From NCBI GenBank assembly GCA_036259875.1, contig DATAAZ010000079.1, positions 1-61,847 of the forward strand: a DNA stretch of 61,847 nucleotides, in the 5' to 3' direction. Numbering within the stretch: position 1 is the stretch's first letter; each line of letters begins with the position of its first letter. Shown piece after piece: positions 6,489 through 14,260 of the stretch. Position numbers and translations under genes: made by a program. The notes beneath the pieces were generated by a model. The model did not search any database. It saw only the letters and a list, made by a program, of their open reading frames with translations, and was not told the DNA's origin. Source of the stretch: DATAAZ01 sp036259875. GTDB lineage: Bacteria; Actinomycetota; Thermoleophilia; Gaiellales; Gaiellaceae.

Positions 6489-7421
6489 TCACGCCTCCTC
6501 GAGAACAACGGCCCGTTCGCGGTGGTCCTGCCGCACGCGCGGCTGCCGGTTCACGAGCGGAAGTCCGTCGCGGCGGTGGACCAGGACAACGAACGCGACC
6601 GCGGCGAGCCACGCTAGCCCGACGAGCGCGAAGACGGCCGCCCGCGTCGCCGGCCCTTCGTTGAGGATCGAGAAGATCGTGCGGGTGTTCGTGACGACGA
6701 TGAGGCCGCCGACGGCCGTCCCGAGCAGGCGTGCGGTCACCTTCTGCACGAGCCAGGCGGCGAGCGGGGCCGCGAGCACACCGCCGACGAGGAGGGCAGC
6801 GACGAGTCGGTATGCGACGCCCTGGCTGCCGAGGGCGACGAGAAAGCCGAGACTGGCCGACAACGCGACGAGGAACTCACTCGTGTCCACGGAGCCGACG
6901 ACCTTGCGCGGGTCCATCCGCCCGGACACAAGGAGCGTCGGCGTCGCGACCGGCCCCCAGCCGCCGCCCCCCGTCGCGTCGACGAACCCGGCGCCTAGGC
7001 CGAGCGGCGCGAGGTACCGGCCTCGGACGTACCTGCGCCCCTCTTTGCGAGGCACGCCGGCGAGCGTGAAGCGAACAAGGACCCACGCGCCGAGCAGGAG
7101 AAGGATGGCCGCCATCCATGGCTTCGCGATCTCGGCAGAGATCGAGCTCAGGACGACTGCACCCATGAACGCGCCGAGCGCGCCCGGGATCCCGATTCCG
7201 CGAACGGTCCGCCAGTCGACGTTGCCGAACCGCCAGTGCGAGACGCCCGCGACCGCGGTCGTTCCGAGCTCGGCGAGGTGGACGGACGCCGACGCGACGG
7301 CGGGGCTGAAGCCGGCCGCGAGGACGAGCGTGCTGGACGTGGTGCCGTACGCCATCCCGAGCGCGCCGTCGACGAGCTGCGCGAAGAACCCCGCGACGAC
7401 GAGGACGATCAGGGCCGGCAT
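6489..7421 (-). CDS. Sulfite exporter TauE/SafE-family membrane transporter
   Basis: The 310-residue product has about eight hydrophobic segments. The first half holds GFFAQLVDGALGMAYG and the second half GAGFVDATGGGGWGP, the two related loops that mark TauE/SafE proteins as an internal duplication. Family members export or import sulfite, sulfonates or other small sulfur-containing anions across the cytoplasmic membrane. ATG 7421 is chosen because it begins exactly at the first membrane segment; the longer frame to 7517 runs into the spacer. It is divergent from an Rrf2 regulator, which suggests control by sulfur or redox state. Confidence 0.85.
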   Translation of the reverse strand: MPALIVLVVAGFFAQLVDGALGMAYGTTSSTLVLAAGFSPAVASASVHLAELGTTAVAGVSHWRFGNVDWRTVRGIGIPGALGAFMGAVVLSSISAEIAKPWMAAILLLLGAWVLVRFTLAGVPRKEGRRYVRGRYLAPLGLGAGFVDATGGGGWGPVATPTLLVSGRMDPRKVVGSVDTSEFLVALSASLGFLVALGSQGVAYRLVAALLVGGVLAAPLAAWLVQKVTARLLGTAVGGLIVVTNTRTIFSILNEGPATRAAVFALVGLAWLAAVAFVVLVHRRDGLPLVNRQPRVRQDHRERAVVLEEA

Positions 7422-7528
7422 CCGGCTTCTCTGATAATCTCTACAAAAAAAGTAAGGAATATCGCCAAAGCGGGCGAACATACCAAACCTGGTCGCTACC
7501 GTCAACGCGCTAGCCATCGGAGGTCGCG
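7422..7528. promoter_or_regulatory. AT-rich divergent promoter region
   Basis: The 107-base spacer between tauE-like and rrf2-like genes contains an A/T-rich patch at about 7431-7461 (an A7 run followed by GTAAGGAATAT), unusual for this GC-rich window. It is the natural place for both promoters and an Rrf2-type operator. No perfect palindrome could be assigned. GGAGG just before 7529 is the ribosome-binding site of the regulator. Confidence 0.45.
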
Positions 7529-7945
7529 ATGTGGGTCTCGAGACGAACCGACTACGCCACGCGGGCCGTTCTCGCGCTCGCGATCGCCGACGGCGGCCCG
7601 CTCAAGCTGGACGAGATCGCCGCTCTCACCGAGTCGCCGCGCTCCGTCCTCGAGCAGGTCATGCCGACACTGCGCACGGCGGGAATCGTCCGCTCCGAGC
7701 GCGGCCCGGGCGGCGGCTACCGCCTCAACCGGCGGGCGGAGGAGATCACGCTCGAGCGCGTCGTCCGCCTTTTCCAGGGCCAGCTCGCGCCGATCGGTTA
7801 CGCGACGCGGCGGAACCCGGATCCGTGCCCGGAAGTCGTGGCGCGCTCGCTTCGCGAGGCGTGGGCGGAAGTCCGGGACGCCACGATCGAGATCCTAGGC
7901 CGGACGACGTTCGCCGACCTCGCGCGCCGCGCCGGGCCCGCCTAG
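7529..7945 (+). CDS. Rrf2-family transcriptional regulator
   Basis: The 138-residue protein starts SRRTDYATRAVLALA, continues with a winged helix (LDEIAALTESPRSVLEQVMPTL) and the Rrf2 hallmark GPGGGYRLNR, then a dimerisation helix. Only one cysteine (in NPDPCPEV) lies in the region where IscR and NsrR have three cluster ligands, so a standard Fe-S sensor is unlikely; CymR-like partner sensing is an alternative. Being divergent from the TauE/SafE gene, it probably represses that gene and itself. The ATG is preceded by GGAGG at 6-base spacing. It is about the normal family length. Confidence 0.85.
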   Translation: MWVSRRTDYATRAVLALAIADGGPLKLDEIAALTESPRSVLEQVMPTLRTAGIVRSERGPGGGYRLNRRAEEITLERVVRLFQGQLAPIGYATRRNPDPCPEVVARSLREAWAEVRDATIEILGRTTFADLARRAGPA

Positions 7946-8246
7946 CCCAGCGCATACGCGCGGTGGCGGACGTGACCCGAAAGGCGGCCGTCGATCTAGC
8001 GTCGACCGGCCCCGCGGCCTGCGCCACAAGTCCCGGGCGCGAGAAGGCCGTCGTTTCTGGGATCAAGCGGGAACGGCTCCCAAGCTCGGCTGCGGACAGG
8101 CCGGCCGAACCTGAAGTCTTCGCGCTCCCTTTGCGCACCCCGGTCACTGAGCGGCAATCCGCTTGCTCACGGAGGCCGGCCCCGGAGGTTACGAATCCCT
8201 TTGAGGGGAAATATTTGACGAAACCCCTGCTGCGGAGGAGGACGAG
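7946..8246. other. Intergenic region, 301 bases
   Basis: No coding frame is convincing. An imperfect GC-rich inverted repeat (GGCCGTCGA with TCGACCGGCC, about 7983-8010) may end the regulator transcript. An AT-richer patch near 8195-8225 precedes the GGAGGA ribosome-binding site of the Hsp20 fusion gene and is the likely promoter area; no clear heat-shock operator was recognised. Confidence 0.4.
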
Positions 8247-9287
8247 ATGACTGCGGCAAGCGATCGCGTCGAGGCGACGGTCGAGCCGTCCTCGGCGTAT
8301 GAGTCATTCAGGGTCGATGACGACACCGGTAGGCGCGTTGGCGATGCGCGCACGTTGTTTCTCGTCGACGCGCGCCCGCGGTACCTCCAGGTCGAGCTAC
8401 GAGGACTGTTCAGTCATCGATACCGGATTGTTCCGTGGGAGCTGGCGATGCTCGACGAGCACAAAGGGCGAATCAGACTTCACTGCCCGAAGCGTGCGCT
8501 CGAGGACGCGCCGGAATTCGACGCCCAGAGCGCTTTCGACCCGCAGGCGCGTCGCGCGCGAGTTCACTTCCGCCTTCCCGCTGAGGTGCCTGACGCTGAG
8601 GTGCCTGACGAACGGGCGCCCGAGGAACCAGCGGATCGACCTGTCGACGAGGCCGACGCGCCGCAAGCCGCTCTAACCCCGCCCCAGCGGGACAACGAGC
8701 GTTCGGTTGCGGAGGACCTTCGCGCGCGTATCGGGCGCGGCGCCCAAACGAGCCTCGCTCGGGAACGCTCGCACGCCCCCGACGACGACGGAAACGAGAA
8801 GGAGGAAGAGATGGCCTCGGAGGTGCAGGCGGGCGAAGCTGTTCCGATCACGCCCGACAATGCGGACGAACCGCGCGTGGACACCGATCAAGTGTCCCGC
8901 GGTTACCGACGCGACGCCGCGGAGGAAGACGCGTTTCGCCTCGGGACGCGGTCATCGCAGGGGTGGCAACCCACGTTCGACGTCGCGCAAGTCGACGATG
9001 GGTACCTCGTCGCGATCGACGTCCCGGGCGTCGAGGCGGATGCCCTCGAATTGCGACTCGAAGACGACCTGCTGACCGTCTCGGGAGAGCGAGTAGCCCG
9101 CGCCGACGGCGACCTACAACGGCGTGGGAGCCCGAGTGGCCCGTTCGTCTGCCGATTCCGGCTGCCCGCGCACACGAACGCGGAGGCGGTCGCGGCGGAG
9201 TTGAAAAACGGCGTCCTCGAGCTTCGGATCCCGAGGTCAGCCGCGCCCGAAGCGCGGAGGATCGCGCTCCGCCGTTCGGGAGACTGA
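8247..9287 (+). CDS. PRC-barrel-like domain fused to Hsp20/alpha-crystallin domain
   Basis: Of 346 residues, about 15-95 look like a PRC-barrel-type beta domain (YESFRVDDDTGRRVGDA, YLQVELRG, RYRIVPWE). A charged, acidic and Pro-rich linker follows, with a short tandem EVPDAEVPDE duplication at about 112-121. Residues 240-345 are an alpha-crystallin domain: WQPTFDVAQVDDGYLVAIDVPGV, a DLLTVSGER strand and NGVLELRIPR near the end. Small heat-shock proteins hold unfolding clients. PRC barrels are usually found in photosynthetic reaction centres and RNA-processing proteins. A GGAGGA site precedes the ATG. The Hsp20 assignment is strong, the PRC assignment moderate; the fusion itself is unusual. 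Confidence 0.8.
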   Translation: MTAASDRVEATVEPSSAYESFRVDDDTGRRVGDARTLFLVDARPRYLQVELRGLFSHRYRIVPWELAMLDEHKGRIRLHCPKRALEDAPEFDAQSAFDPQARRARVHFRLPAEVPDAEVPDERAPEEPADRPVDEADAPQAALTPPQRDNERSVAEDLRARIGRGAQTSLARERSHAPDDDGNEKEEEMASEVQAGEAVPITPDNADEPRVDTDQVSRGYRRDAAEEDAFRLGTRSSQGWQPTFDVAQVDDGYLVAIDVPGVEADALELRLEDDLLTVSGERVARADGDLQRRGSPSGPFVCRFRLPAHTNAEAVAAELKNGVLELRIPRSAAPEARRIALRRSGD

Positions 9288-9370
9288 CGCCTCCGCAGGC
9301 GCGAACTCCTAGCCTTACCAGACGGAAGGCATGGATAAGCCCCTCACTTCGCTCCGGGGCGCTTGAGCGG

Positions 9371-9492
9371 CACGGCCTCCGTGCAGACCTCGTCGCTGGA
9401 CGAGGTCGGACTCCCGATCGAACGAGGCGCCACAAGGACTGCGTGGCGCCCCGTTCGTCCGCAGGGGCTGAGCGGCCTGGGGTTCTCCAGGC
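9371..9492 (+). ncRNA. Candidate structured RNA: four consecutive hairpins
   Basis: Four stems follow one another: CACGG/CCGTG (9371-9383), a perfect 9-bp GACCTCGTC/GACGAGGTC with a 4-base loop (9386-9407), a 13-pair stem with one mismatch (9420-9456, GAACG-A-GGCGCCAC) and GCCTGG/CCAGGC (9475-9492). The region is non-coding and lies between the Hsp20-fusion gene and the FHA gene. It matches no tRNA or riboswitch that I recognise. It could be an untranslated regulatory RNA, the FHA leader, or a set of terminators. The strand is assumed from the neighbouring genes. Confidence 0.4.
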
Positions 9493-9549
9493 GGAGTGGC
9501 TCGGCAGCTTGCGAGTACCGCCCGCGGGCGCGGGGAAGATCGGACGACG

Positions 9550-10143
9550 ATGGAGCGCGACGCCGCTCTCATCCTTCCTGACGGGACGGTTCAGGACCTC
9601 GCGGCGGAGGTGACGGTCGGACGGGCGCGCGAGAACGACGTGGTCGTCGAGAAGGGAGGCGTGAGCCGTCGGCACGCCCGCCTCGTCAAGGCCGAGGGGC
9701 GCTGGTACGTCGAGGACCGCGGCAGCCTCTACGGGACGTACCTGAACGGCGTCCGGCTCCAGCCACGCGTGCCGTACTCGCTTCGCCACGCCGATCGGAT
9801 CGCGATCGGCCCGGACACGTTCATCTTCTTCGCACGCGCGCAGGTGGACGATCCCGACGACACCGCCCGCTTCGCCCTCTCGACGCCGCCGGCCGGAGGC
9901 CGTGAGCTCTCGCCGTTCCAGCGCCAGGTCGTCCAGGCGCTCTGTGCCCCGTGGCTCGCCGGAGGTAGCCTCGACGACCTGCCCTTGAACGAGGAGATCG
10001 CCGCCCAGCTCGGGACGCCCGGCGCGACCGAGAGCGTGAAGGCGGCGCTTCGCCGGGCTTACGCGAAGGCGGGGCTGGCCGGGGAGTCGGCCGGGAAGCG
10101 GCGGAAGCTGTGCGTCGCCGCCCGCCAACGCGGCTGGATCTGA
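9550..10143 (+). CDS. FHA-domain protein with C-terminal helical/winged-helix domain
   Basis: The 197-residue protein has an FHA domain at about residues 5-95: VTVGRARENDVVVEKGGVSRRHARL holds the GRxxxND and SRxHA phosphothreonine-binding motifs, then GTYLNGVRL. The C-terminal part (LSPFQRQVVQAL to the end) has a helix-rich, LuxR-like pattern (NEEIAAQLG...ESVKAALRRAYAKAG). That pairing is known in actinobacterial FHA proteins and may bind DNA or oligomerise. It probably reads out Ser/Thr kinase signalling; no kinase gene is in the window. ATG 9550 is preferred over 9496 since the domain starts right after it; the ribosome-binding site is weak. Confidence 0.8.
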   Translation: MERDAALILPDGTVQDLAAEVTVGRARENDVVVEKGGVSRRHARLVKAEGRWYVEDRGSLYGTYLNGVRLQPRVPYSLRHADRIAIGPDTFIFFARAQVDDPDDTARFALSTPPAGGRELSPFQRQVVQALCAPWLAGGSLDDLPLNEEIAAQLGTPGATESVKAALRRAYAKAGLAGESAGKRRKLCVAARQRGWI

Positions 10144-10364
10144 CCGTCCGTCTGCTCGAGGTGGCGTTCACGGTCACGCCGGTGACCGAACGCGTGCGCG
10201 CGGTTGCGGGTCGCCGGATCGCGTGCAGAATGGCCCTGCGCCGCGCCGAGGAGCAGCGAGCGGCGCGAGAGAACCGGGGTTAGGGGGATCACGTTGGACA
10301 CGCAGCCGCTTCAGGGACGGGCGGACGGATGTGCCGCCGCACCGGACGGGATCGATCCATCGTC

Positions 10365-10826
10365 ATGATCAAGAGGGACTTGATCGAGGCCCTCGCGCTC
10401 GCGCTCGTGAGCGGGCTCGCGGCGGTCGCTGTCGTGGCGACGCTTACGGGCGCGCCGCAGCCGGACGTCGCGACGTCTGCCGGACCGTCCGCCGCGGCCT
10501 CGGCCACGGCGGGGCGAGCGACGACCGGCGGCGGCACAGCGGCGACCTCGCGGACGACCGCCGCCGGCGCGGCCGCCGAGCGCCGGACGTGCCAGGCTCT
10601 CGCGGACCGATACCACGTCAGGACCGGGGACACGCTCTGGGGCCTCGCCACCCGCCACTACGAGGATGCCTCCGCGGCGATGGCGCGGATCAAGAGGCGC
10701 AACCGTCTCCGGCGCGACATGTTGCTCGCGGGGGAGGTGCTCATCCTCCCGGCGGTCGGCCGGAGGGGCGAGGGCTCCCGGACGGACGAGCGCTGTCCGA
10801 CGGACGATGCTCTGCCCGCGCCGTAG
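10365..10826 (+). CDS. Membrane-anchored LysM-domain protein
   Basis: The 153-residue product has an N-terminal hydrophobic helix (residues 5-26), an Ala/Thr/Gly-rich spacer of about 50 residues suited to crossing the wall, and one LysM motif (YHVRTGDTLWGLATRHY ... LLAGEVLILP, about residues 86-135) that binds peptidoglycan. It probably sits on the outer face of the cytoplasmic membrane and holds the cell wall. The start at ATG 10365 places the anchor at the N-terminus; the 12 residues upstream are excluded. A two-tier hairpin follows the gene. No enzymatic domain is visible. Confidence 0.75.
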   Translation: MIKRDLIEALALALVSGLAAVAVVATLTGAPQPDVATSAGPSAAASATAGRATTGGGTAATSRTTAAGAAAERRTCQALADRYHVRTGDTLWGLATRHYEDASAAMARIKRRNRLRRDMLLAGEVLILPAVGRRGEGSRTDERCPTDDALPAP

Positions 10827-10833
10827 GCGGCCT

Positions 10834-10878
10834 GCTCCCGCGCCCGCCCTCCATGCGGCAGGGGGCGGGTCCGGGAGC
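10834..10878 (+). terminator. Two-tier GC hairpin after the LysM gene
   Basis: GCTCCCG (10834-10840) pairs with CGGGAGC (10872-10878) and, nested inside, CCCGCCC (10843-10849) pairs with GGGCGGG (10863-10869). It starts 8 bases after the LysM stop. No U-run follows, as is common for terminators in GC-rich actinobacteria. Confidence 0.5.
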
Positions 10879-11022
10879 GGGTGGCGTTCGCGGGGCGGGC
10901 TCTCCGGAGGAGATCGCAAGCGCGGCGCCGTCCGGTCCGCGCAGGAGGTGGGCGCCGGAATCCGCGAGGCTGCGGCCGCCCCCGGGACGCAAGCCCGGCG
11001 CCCACGCGGCCGACATGAACCT

Positions 11023-11052
11023 GATCGCGGCGGCGCGCCGGCCGCCGCGATC
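11023..11052. repeat. Perfect 12-bp inverted repeat
   Basis: GATCGCGGCGGC and GCCGCCGCGATC are perfect arms around the 6-base loop GCGCCG. It lies in the 335-base non-coding stretch between the LysM gene and the small membrane-protein gene. It could be a second terminator or an operator for the downstream gene. The rest of that stretch shows no supportable gene. Confidence 0.5.
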
Positions 11053-11161
11053 ACGGCCGCTCTCCCCGACCCGGGGGATGGAGGCCGCCGGAAGGCTGAG
11101 CGATCATGGAGTTGACGAGAGCGAAGGGCGGGGCGGCGCGCCGCGAGACGGATCGACGCGC

Positions 11162-11539
11162 ATGCACAGGATCGACACCCGCACTGCGCCCACGGCGTAC
11201 ATCCTCCTCATGGCGGCTTGGGTCTTCGGGTTCGCGCACCTCGACCGCGACCTGGCGCCCTTCGTCGTTTTCGCGGCCCTGCTCGGCGCGGGCGCTATCC
11301 AGGTTGCGCTTGGCTACATCCTCGGGCGCTGGGCCGCCGTCAGCCTCGCCGTCGTTCCGGTGGTGCTCGCCGTCGCGGCGTCGGGTTCCGACTCGGGCCT
11401 CTGGTTCACCGTCGTCGTCCTGACGATCTTTCCCGGCGCGCCGTTCATCGCGCTCGGTGTCTTCCTGCGCCGCTGGAAGGAGGAGCGCGACGACCCCTCG
11501 CCGGACGCCTGGTTGTACGGCGAACGGCCCGAGCTCTGA
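11162..11539 (+). CDS. Small integral membrane protein
   Basis: From ATG 11162 the product is 125 residues with four hydrophobic segments (about residues 10-27, 32-52, 56-74 and 79-98) and a charged C-terminal tail (RRWKEERDDPSPDAW). No family is recognised. The ribosome-binding site is weak, so the start rests on the position of the first helix. It is convergent with the coiled-coil gene at 11546 with 6 bases between stops. Its role is unknown. Confidence 0.6.
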   Translation: MHRIDTRTAPTAYILLMAAWVFGFAHLDRDLAPFVVFAALLGAGAIQVALGYILGRWAAVSLAVVPVVLAVAASGSDSGLWFTVVVLTIFPGAPFIALGVFLRRWKEERDDPSPDAWLYGERPEL

Positions 11540-11545
11540 CGACCG

Positions 11546-12319
11546 CTACGGAGCGTCCGAGGCCTGCAGCTCGCGGCGGCGGAGCTCGCTCTGGACGCGC
11601 CCCACATAGGACGTCAGCTCCGTCTCCTTCTCGGCAAGCCGCCGCTCGAGGTCTTCGAGCGCCCGCTCACGCTCCTCGAGCTTGTCTTCCCGGACGTCGA
11701 TCTCGGTCTCGAGCGAGACGCGCTCGAGCTCGAGGTCAGCCTCCCGTTCGTCCAGGAGCCGCGTCCGCTCGCGAAGCGACTCCTCGAGCTCGAGGACGCG
11801 CCGCTCGCGGCGCTGAAGCTCGAGCCGCTCCGCGAGGCTCGGCTCCTCCGTGGGCTCCGACTCTCGCTGGGCGAGTACGGGCGCCCGCGCCGCGACGTCG
11901 TCCGCACGGTCGTCGAGCCGTGCCTCTCGCTCTGCGAGTTCCCGCTCGCGGTCCGCGAGCGCGCGCTCGCGCTCGCCGAGCGCGTCTTCGGAGCCCCGGA
12001 GCCACTCGCGCGCCTCGGTCACGCGCCACTCGCGCTCGTCGAGCTCGCGCTCGCGGGCCGCGAGCGCCTCGGCGCGCGCGTCGAGCGCCTCCGCGTCGGC
12101 GGCGGCCTTCGGCGAGCTGCGCGGCGACGCCGGCTTCCGGGCACGGCGCTTCGTCGCCCGCTTGGGCGCGACCTGAGCCGCGTAGATCTCGAGCCGGACG
12201 ATCGGCGGCTCGGGCGTGCCGGTGCCGGCTTTCGGATCGTCCGCGTCCCGCGTCGGCGAGCGGCGGGAAGTAGACGTCTTCGTCGCCTCGCGCGTGGGGC
12301 TGTCGGCGGTGTGCGGCAT
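11546..12319 (-). CDS. Long coiled-coil protein, Glu/Arg-rich
   Basis: The 257-residue product has a Ser/Thr/Pro-rich N-terminus, then from about residue 75 an almost unbroken series of heptads rich in Glu, Arg and Leu (RERELDEREWRV, REDKLEERERALEDLERRL). It is a long alpha-helical rod with no membrane segment or catalytic motif. Such proteins can act as scaffolds, cytoskeletal elements or partition factors, and the sequence does not choose between them. It starts at ATG 12319. The composition follows the high-GC codon bias, so low-complexity enrichment may overstate any similarity to known rods. Confidence 0.65.
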   Translation of the reverse strand: MPHTADSPTREATKTSTSRRSPTRDADDPKAGTGTPEPPIVRLEIYAAQVAPKRATKRRARKPASPRSSPKAAADAEALDARAEALAARERELDEREWRVTEAREWLRGSEDALGERERALADRERELAEREARLDDRADDVAARAPVLAQRESEPTEEPSLAERLELQRRERRVLELEESLRERTRLLDEREADLELERVSLETEIDVREDKLEERERALEDLERRLAEKETELTSYVGRVQSELRRRELQASDAP

Positions 12320-12487
12320 GGTGAGTGAGCCCTCTCACCGAGGATCGTCCGGTGCGCCGCTCGCTGCCATCCCTCTCATGGGCGGTCCGCGCTATCGCGG
12401 GCGGACGGGGGTTGCGTTTTCGGCGCTCATCGTCACGATGAGAGGCGGGCGGCCGGCGGTCGGTCGGCCCGGAAAGGCGGCACTGCG

Positions 12488-12613
12488 GTGAATCTCGATC
12501 CGAATACGCACGCGTACGTCCTCGGGACCGCGTTCTTCACCTCGCTTTTCTTCGCGCTCGGGGCGTGGCTTCCGGTTGGGCTCGTGCTCCGTGCGCTCGT
12601 GCTCGGCGAGTAG
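12488..12613 (+). CDS. Very small membrane protein (41 residues)
   Basis: GTG 12488 opens a 42-codon frame to TAG 12611-12613. It has a polar start (NLDPNTHAY), a continuous hydrophobic helix (residues 10-38) and a terminal Gly-Glu. An AAAGGCGG stretch about 9 bases upstream could be the ribosome-binding site. It lies 33 bases before rplY. The helix and polar head are plausible for a real small protein, but there is no family recognition. A short palindrome (CTCATCGT/ACGATGAG) occurs at about 12426-12442 upstream. Confidence 0.5.
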   Translation: MNLDPNTHAYVLGTAFFTSLFFALGAWLPVGLVLRALVLGE

Positions 12614-12646
12614 CCTCGGCTAGGCTCTCGCTACACTGGCCGGCCG

Positions 12647-13363
12647 ATGGCCGGCGAGCGGATCAAGCTCGAAATCCAGCCCCGGGCAGGGCTCGGAAGC
12701 GCCGAGGCGCGCCGACTGCGCGCGCAGGGCTTCGTTCCCGGGGTCATCTACGGCGACGGCAGCGAGGCGCACCACTTCGCCGTCGCGGAGCGCGAGCTTC
12801 GCCGCGCGCTCACGGGCGGCCACGGTATGCACGCGATCCTCGACGTCGTTCTGGGCGACGGCGACCGCAAGACGCGGCACGCGGTGCTCAAGGACTTTCA
12901 GCTGCACCCGACGCGTGGCCGCCTCCTCCATGTCGATCTCCAGGAAGTGCGGCTCGACAGGCCGATCCATGCGTCCGTCGCGATCGAGCTGGTCGGCGAG
13001 CCGGAGGGCGTCACCGCGGGCGGCGTCCTGACGCAGGTGACGCGCGAGGTGACCGTGGAGGCGCTTCCGATGGCGGTGCCCGACCGGATCGAGCTCGACG
13101 TCTCGACCCTTGCGATCGGCGACAGCGCCCGCCTCGCCGATCTGACGCCGCCGGAAGGCGTCACGCTGCTCGACGACCCCGAAACCGTCCTCGCGACCGT
13201 CGGCCAGCCGACGCGCGTCGAGGTTCCGGAGGAAATGGTGAGCGAGGAGGAGGCCGCTGAGGGCGAGGAGGTCCCGCCCGAGGAGCAGCCCGAGGGTGCG
13301 GCCGACCAGCCCGCCGAGCCAGACGCCGACGCGGCCGGCGACCACCAGACGACCGCGGGGTAA
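12647..13363 (+). CDS. rplY: 50S ribosomal protein L25 (Ctc form)
   Basis: The 238-residue protein has an N-terminal L25 domain that binds 5S rRNA (residues 5-95, with ARRLRAQGFVPGVIYG and KDFQLHPTRGRLLHVDLQEV). A C-terminal CTC beta domain follows (VTVEALPMAVPDRIELDVSTL, GVTLLDDPETVLATV), then an acidic Glu/Ala/Pro-rich tail of about 35 residues. The long form is usual outside gamma-proteobacteria, and the acidic tail is common in actinobacteria. The start is ATG 12647. It is followed after 4 bases by pth, a classic pairing that supports both calls. Confidence 0.95.
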   Translation: MAGERIKLEIQPRAGLGSAEARRLRAQGFVPGVIYGDGSEAHHFAVAERELRRALTGGHGMHAILDVVLGDGDRKTRHAVLKDFQLHPTRGRLLHVDLQEVRLDRPIHASVAIELVGEPEGVTAGGVLTQVTREVTVEALPMAVPDRIELDVSTLAIGDSARLADLTPPEGVTLLDDPETVLATVGQPTRVEVPEEMVSEEEAAEGEEVPPEEQPEGAADQPAEPDADAAGDHQTTAG

Positions 13364-13367
13364 CGCC

Positions 13368-13970
13368 ATGCGGCTGTTTCGCCGGGGCGAGCGAGCCTCG
13401 ACGCTCGACCTGCTCGTCGCGGGCCTGGGAAACCCCGGCCGCGAGTACGCGGCGACGCGTCACAACGTCGGATTCCAAGTCGCGGACGAGCTCGTGCAGC
13501 GGCACGGCGGCTCGTACCGCTCCAAGTTCTCGGGCGAGCTCTCGGATCTTCGCGTCGACGGCGGCCGCGTCGCCGCTCTGAAGCCGCAGACGTACATGAA
13601 CGAGTCCGGGCGCTCGGTCGCCGCCGCCGCCCGCTTCTTCAAGGTCCCACCCGCCGAGCTGCTCGTCGTTCACGACGAGGTCGACCTCGAGCCCGGTCGT
13701 CTGCAGGCGCGCCAGGGTGGCGGCTTGGCCGGCCACAACGGCCTCCGCTCCATCGCGCAGGCGCTGGGGACGAGCGACTTCCTGCGGCTGCGCGTAGGGG
13801 TCGGGCGACCCGGCCGCGGCGATCCGCGGCCGGTCGCGGACTTTGTCCTGTCACCGTTCGATCCGGAGATCGACGTCGACGGCCTGGTCCGCCGCGCGGC
13901 GGACGCGGTCGAGACGCTCGTGCGGGAGGGGCTCGAGGCCGCGCAACAGCGCTTCAACGAGCGGCCCTAG
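13368..13970 (+). CDS. pth: Peptidyl-tRNA hydrolase
   Basis: The 200-residue enzyme releases tRNA from stalled peptidyl-tRNA. Hallmarks are LLVAGLGNPGREYAATRHNVGF, with the catalytic His after TR near residue 30, PQTYMNESG, VVHDEVDLEPG and GLAGHNGLRSI. The Asn and Asp/His residues expected for substrate binding are all visible. ATG 13368 lies 4 bases after rplY, so the two are cotranscribed. A short N-terminal extension (RLFRRGERASTLD) precedes the conserved core. The gene ends just before a small minus-strand gene. Confidence 0.95.
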   Translation: MRLFRRGERASTLDLLVAGLGNPGREYAATRHNVGFQVADELVQRHGGSYRSKFSGELSDLRVDGGRVAALKPQTYMNESGRSVAAAARFFKVPPAELLVVHDEVDLEPGRLQARQGGGLAGHNGLRSIAQALGTSDFLRLRVGVGRPGRGDPRPVADFVLSPFDPEIDVDGLVRRAADAVETLVREGLEAAQQRFNERP

Positions 13971-13984
13971 TCGTTCGGGCCGCA

Positions 13985-14260
13985 TCACGCGGCCGCGGGA
14001 CCCGGCGGCAGCCCGTCGGCGGCGCCCGCTTCGTTCGGGCCCTCGAGCCCGTTCGGGAGGTGTCGCTCGTCGATCCGCACGCGGATCCAGCGCTGGCCAC
14101 CGGCCCGACCGTACTCGACTCGCATCGCCTCGAGCGGAACACGCGCGAGCGCCTCGACGTTGGCCCGCTGCCAGGCTTCGAAGCGACCGGCGGCGCCCGT
14201 CCCGACGAACGACGCGACGAGCTTTGGGCGCCTCCCGATTTCGACGAGCTCACCGGGCAC
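13985..14260 (-). CDS. Hypothetical protein between pth and mfd, opposite strand
   Basis: The 91-residue product from GTG 14260 reads MPGELVEIGRRPK, then VASFVGTGAAGRFEAWQR, then VEYGRAGGQRWIRVRIDERHL and a Gly/Pro/Ala tail. It has an alternating strand-helix pattern with little low complexity, which argues for a real gene, but I do not recognise a family. It is isolated on the minus strand between two housekeeping genes and could have its own promoter inside the mfd leader. Its role is unknown. Confidence 0.5.
   Translation of the reverse strand: MPGELVEIGRRPKLVASFVGTGAAGRFEAWQRANVEALARVPLEAMRVEYGRAGGQRWIRVRIDERHLPNGLEGPNEAGAADGLPPGPAAA

Noticed and set aside
9386..9456. tRNA or integron attC in the four-hairpin region
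   Set aside because: No cloverleaf or anticodon arm can be drawn and the attC core sites are absent, so only a generic structured RNA is proposed.
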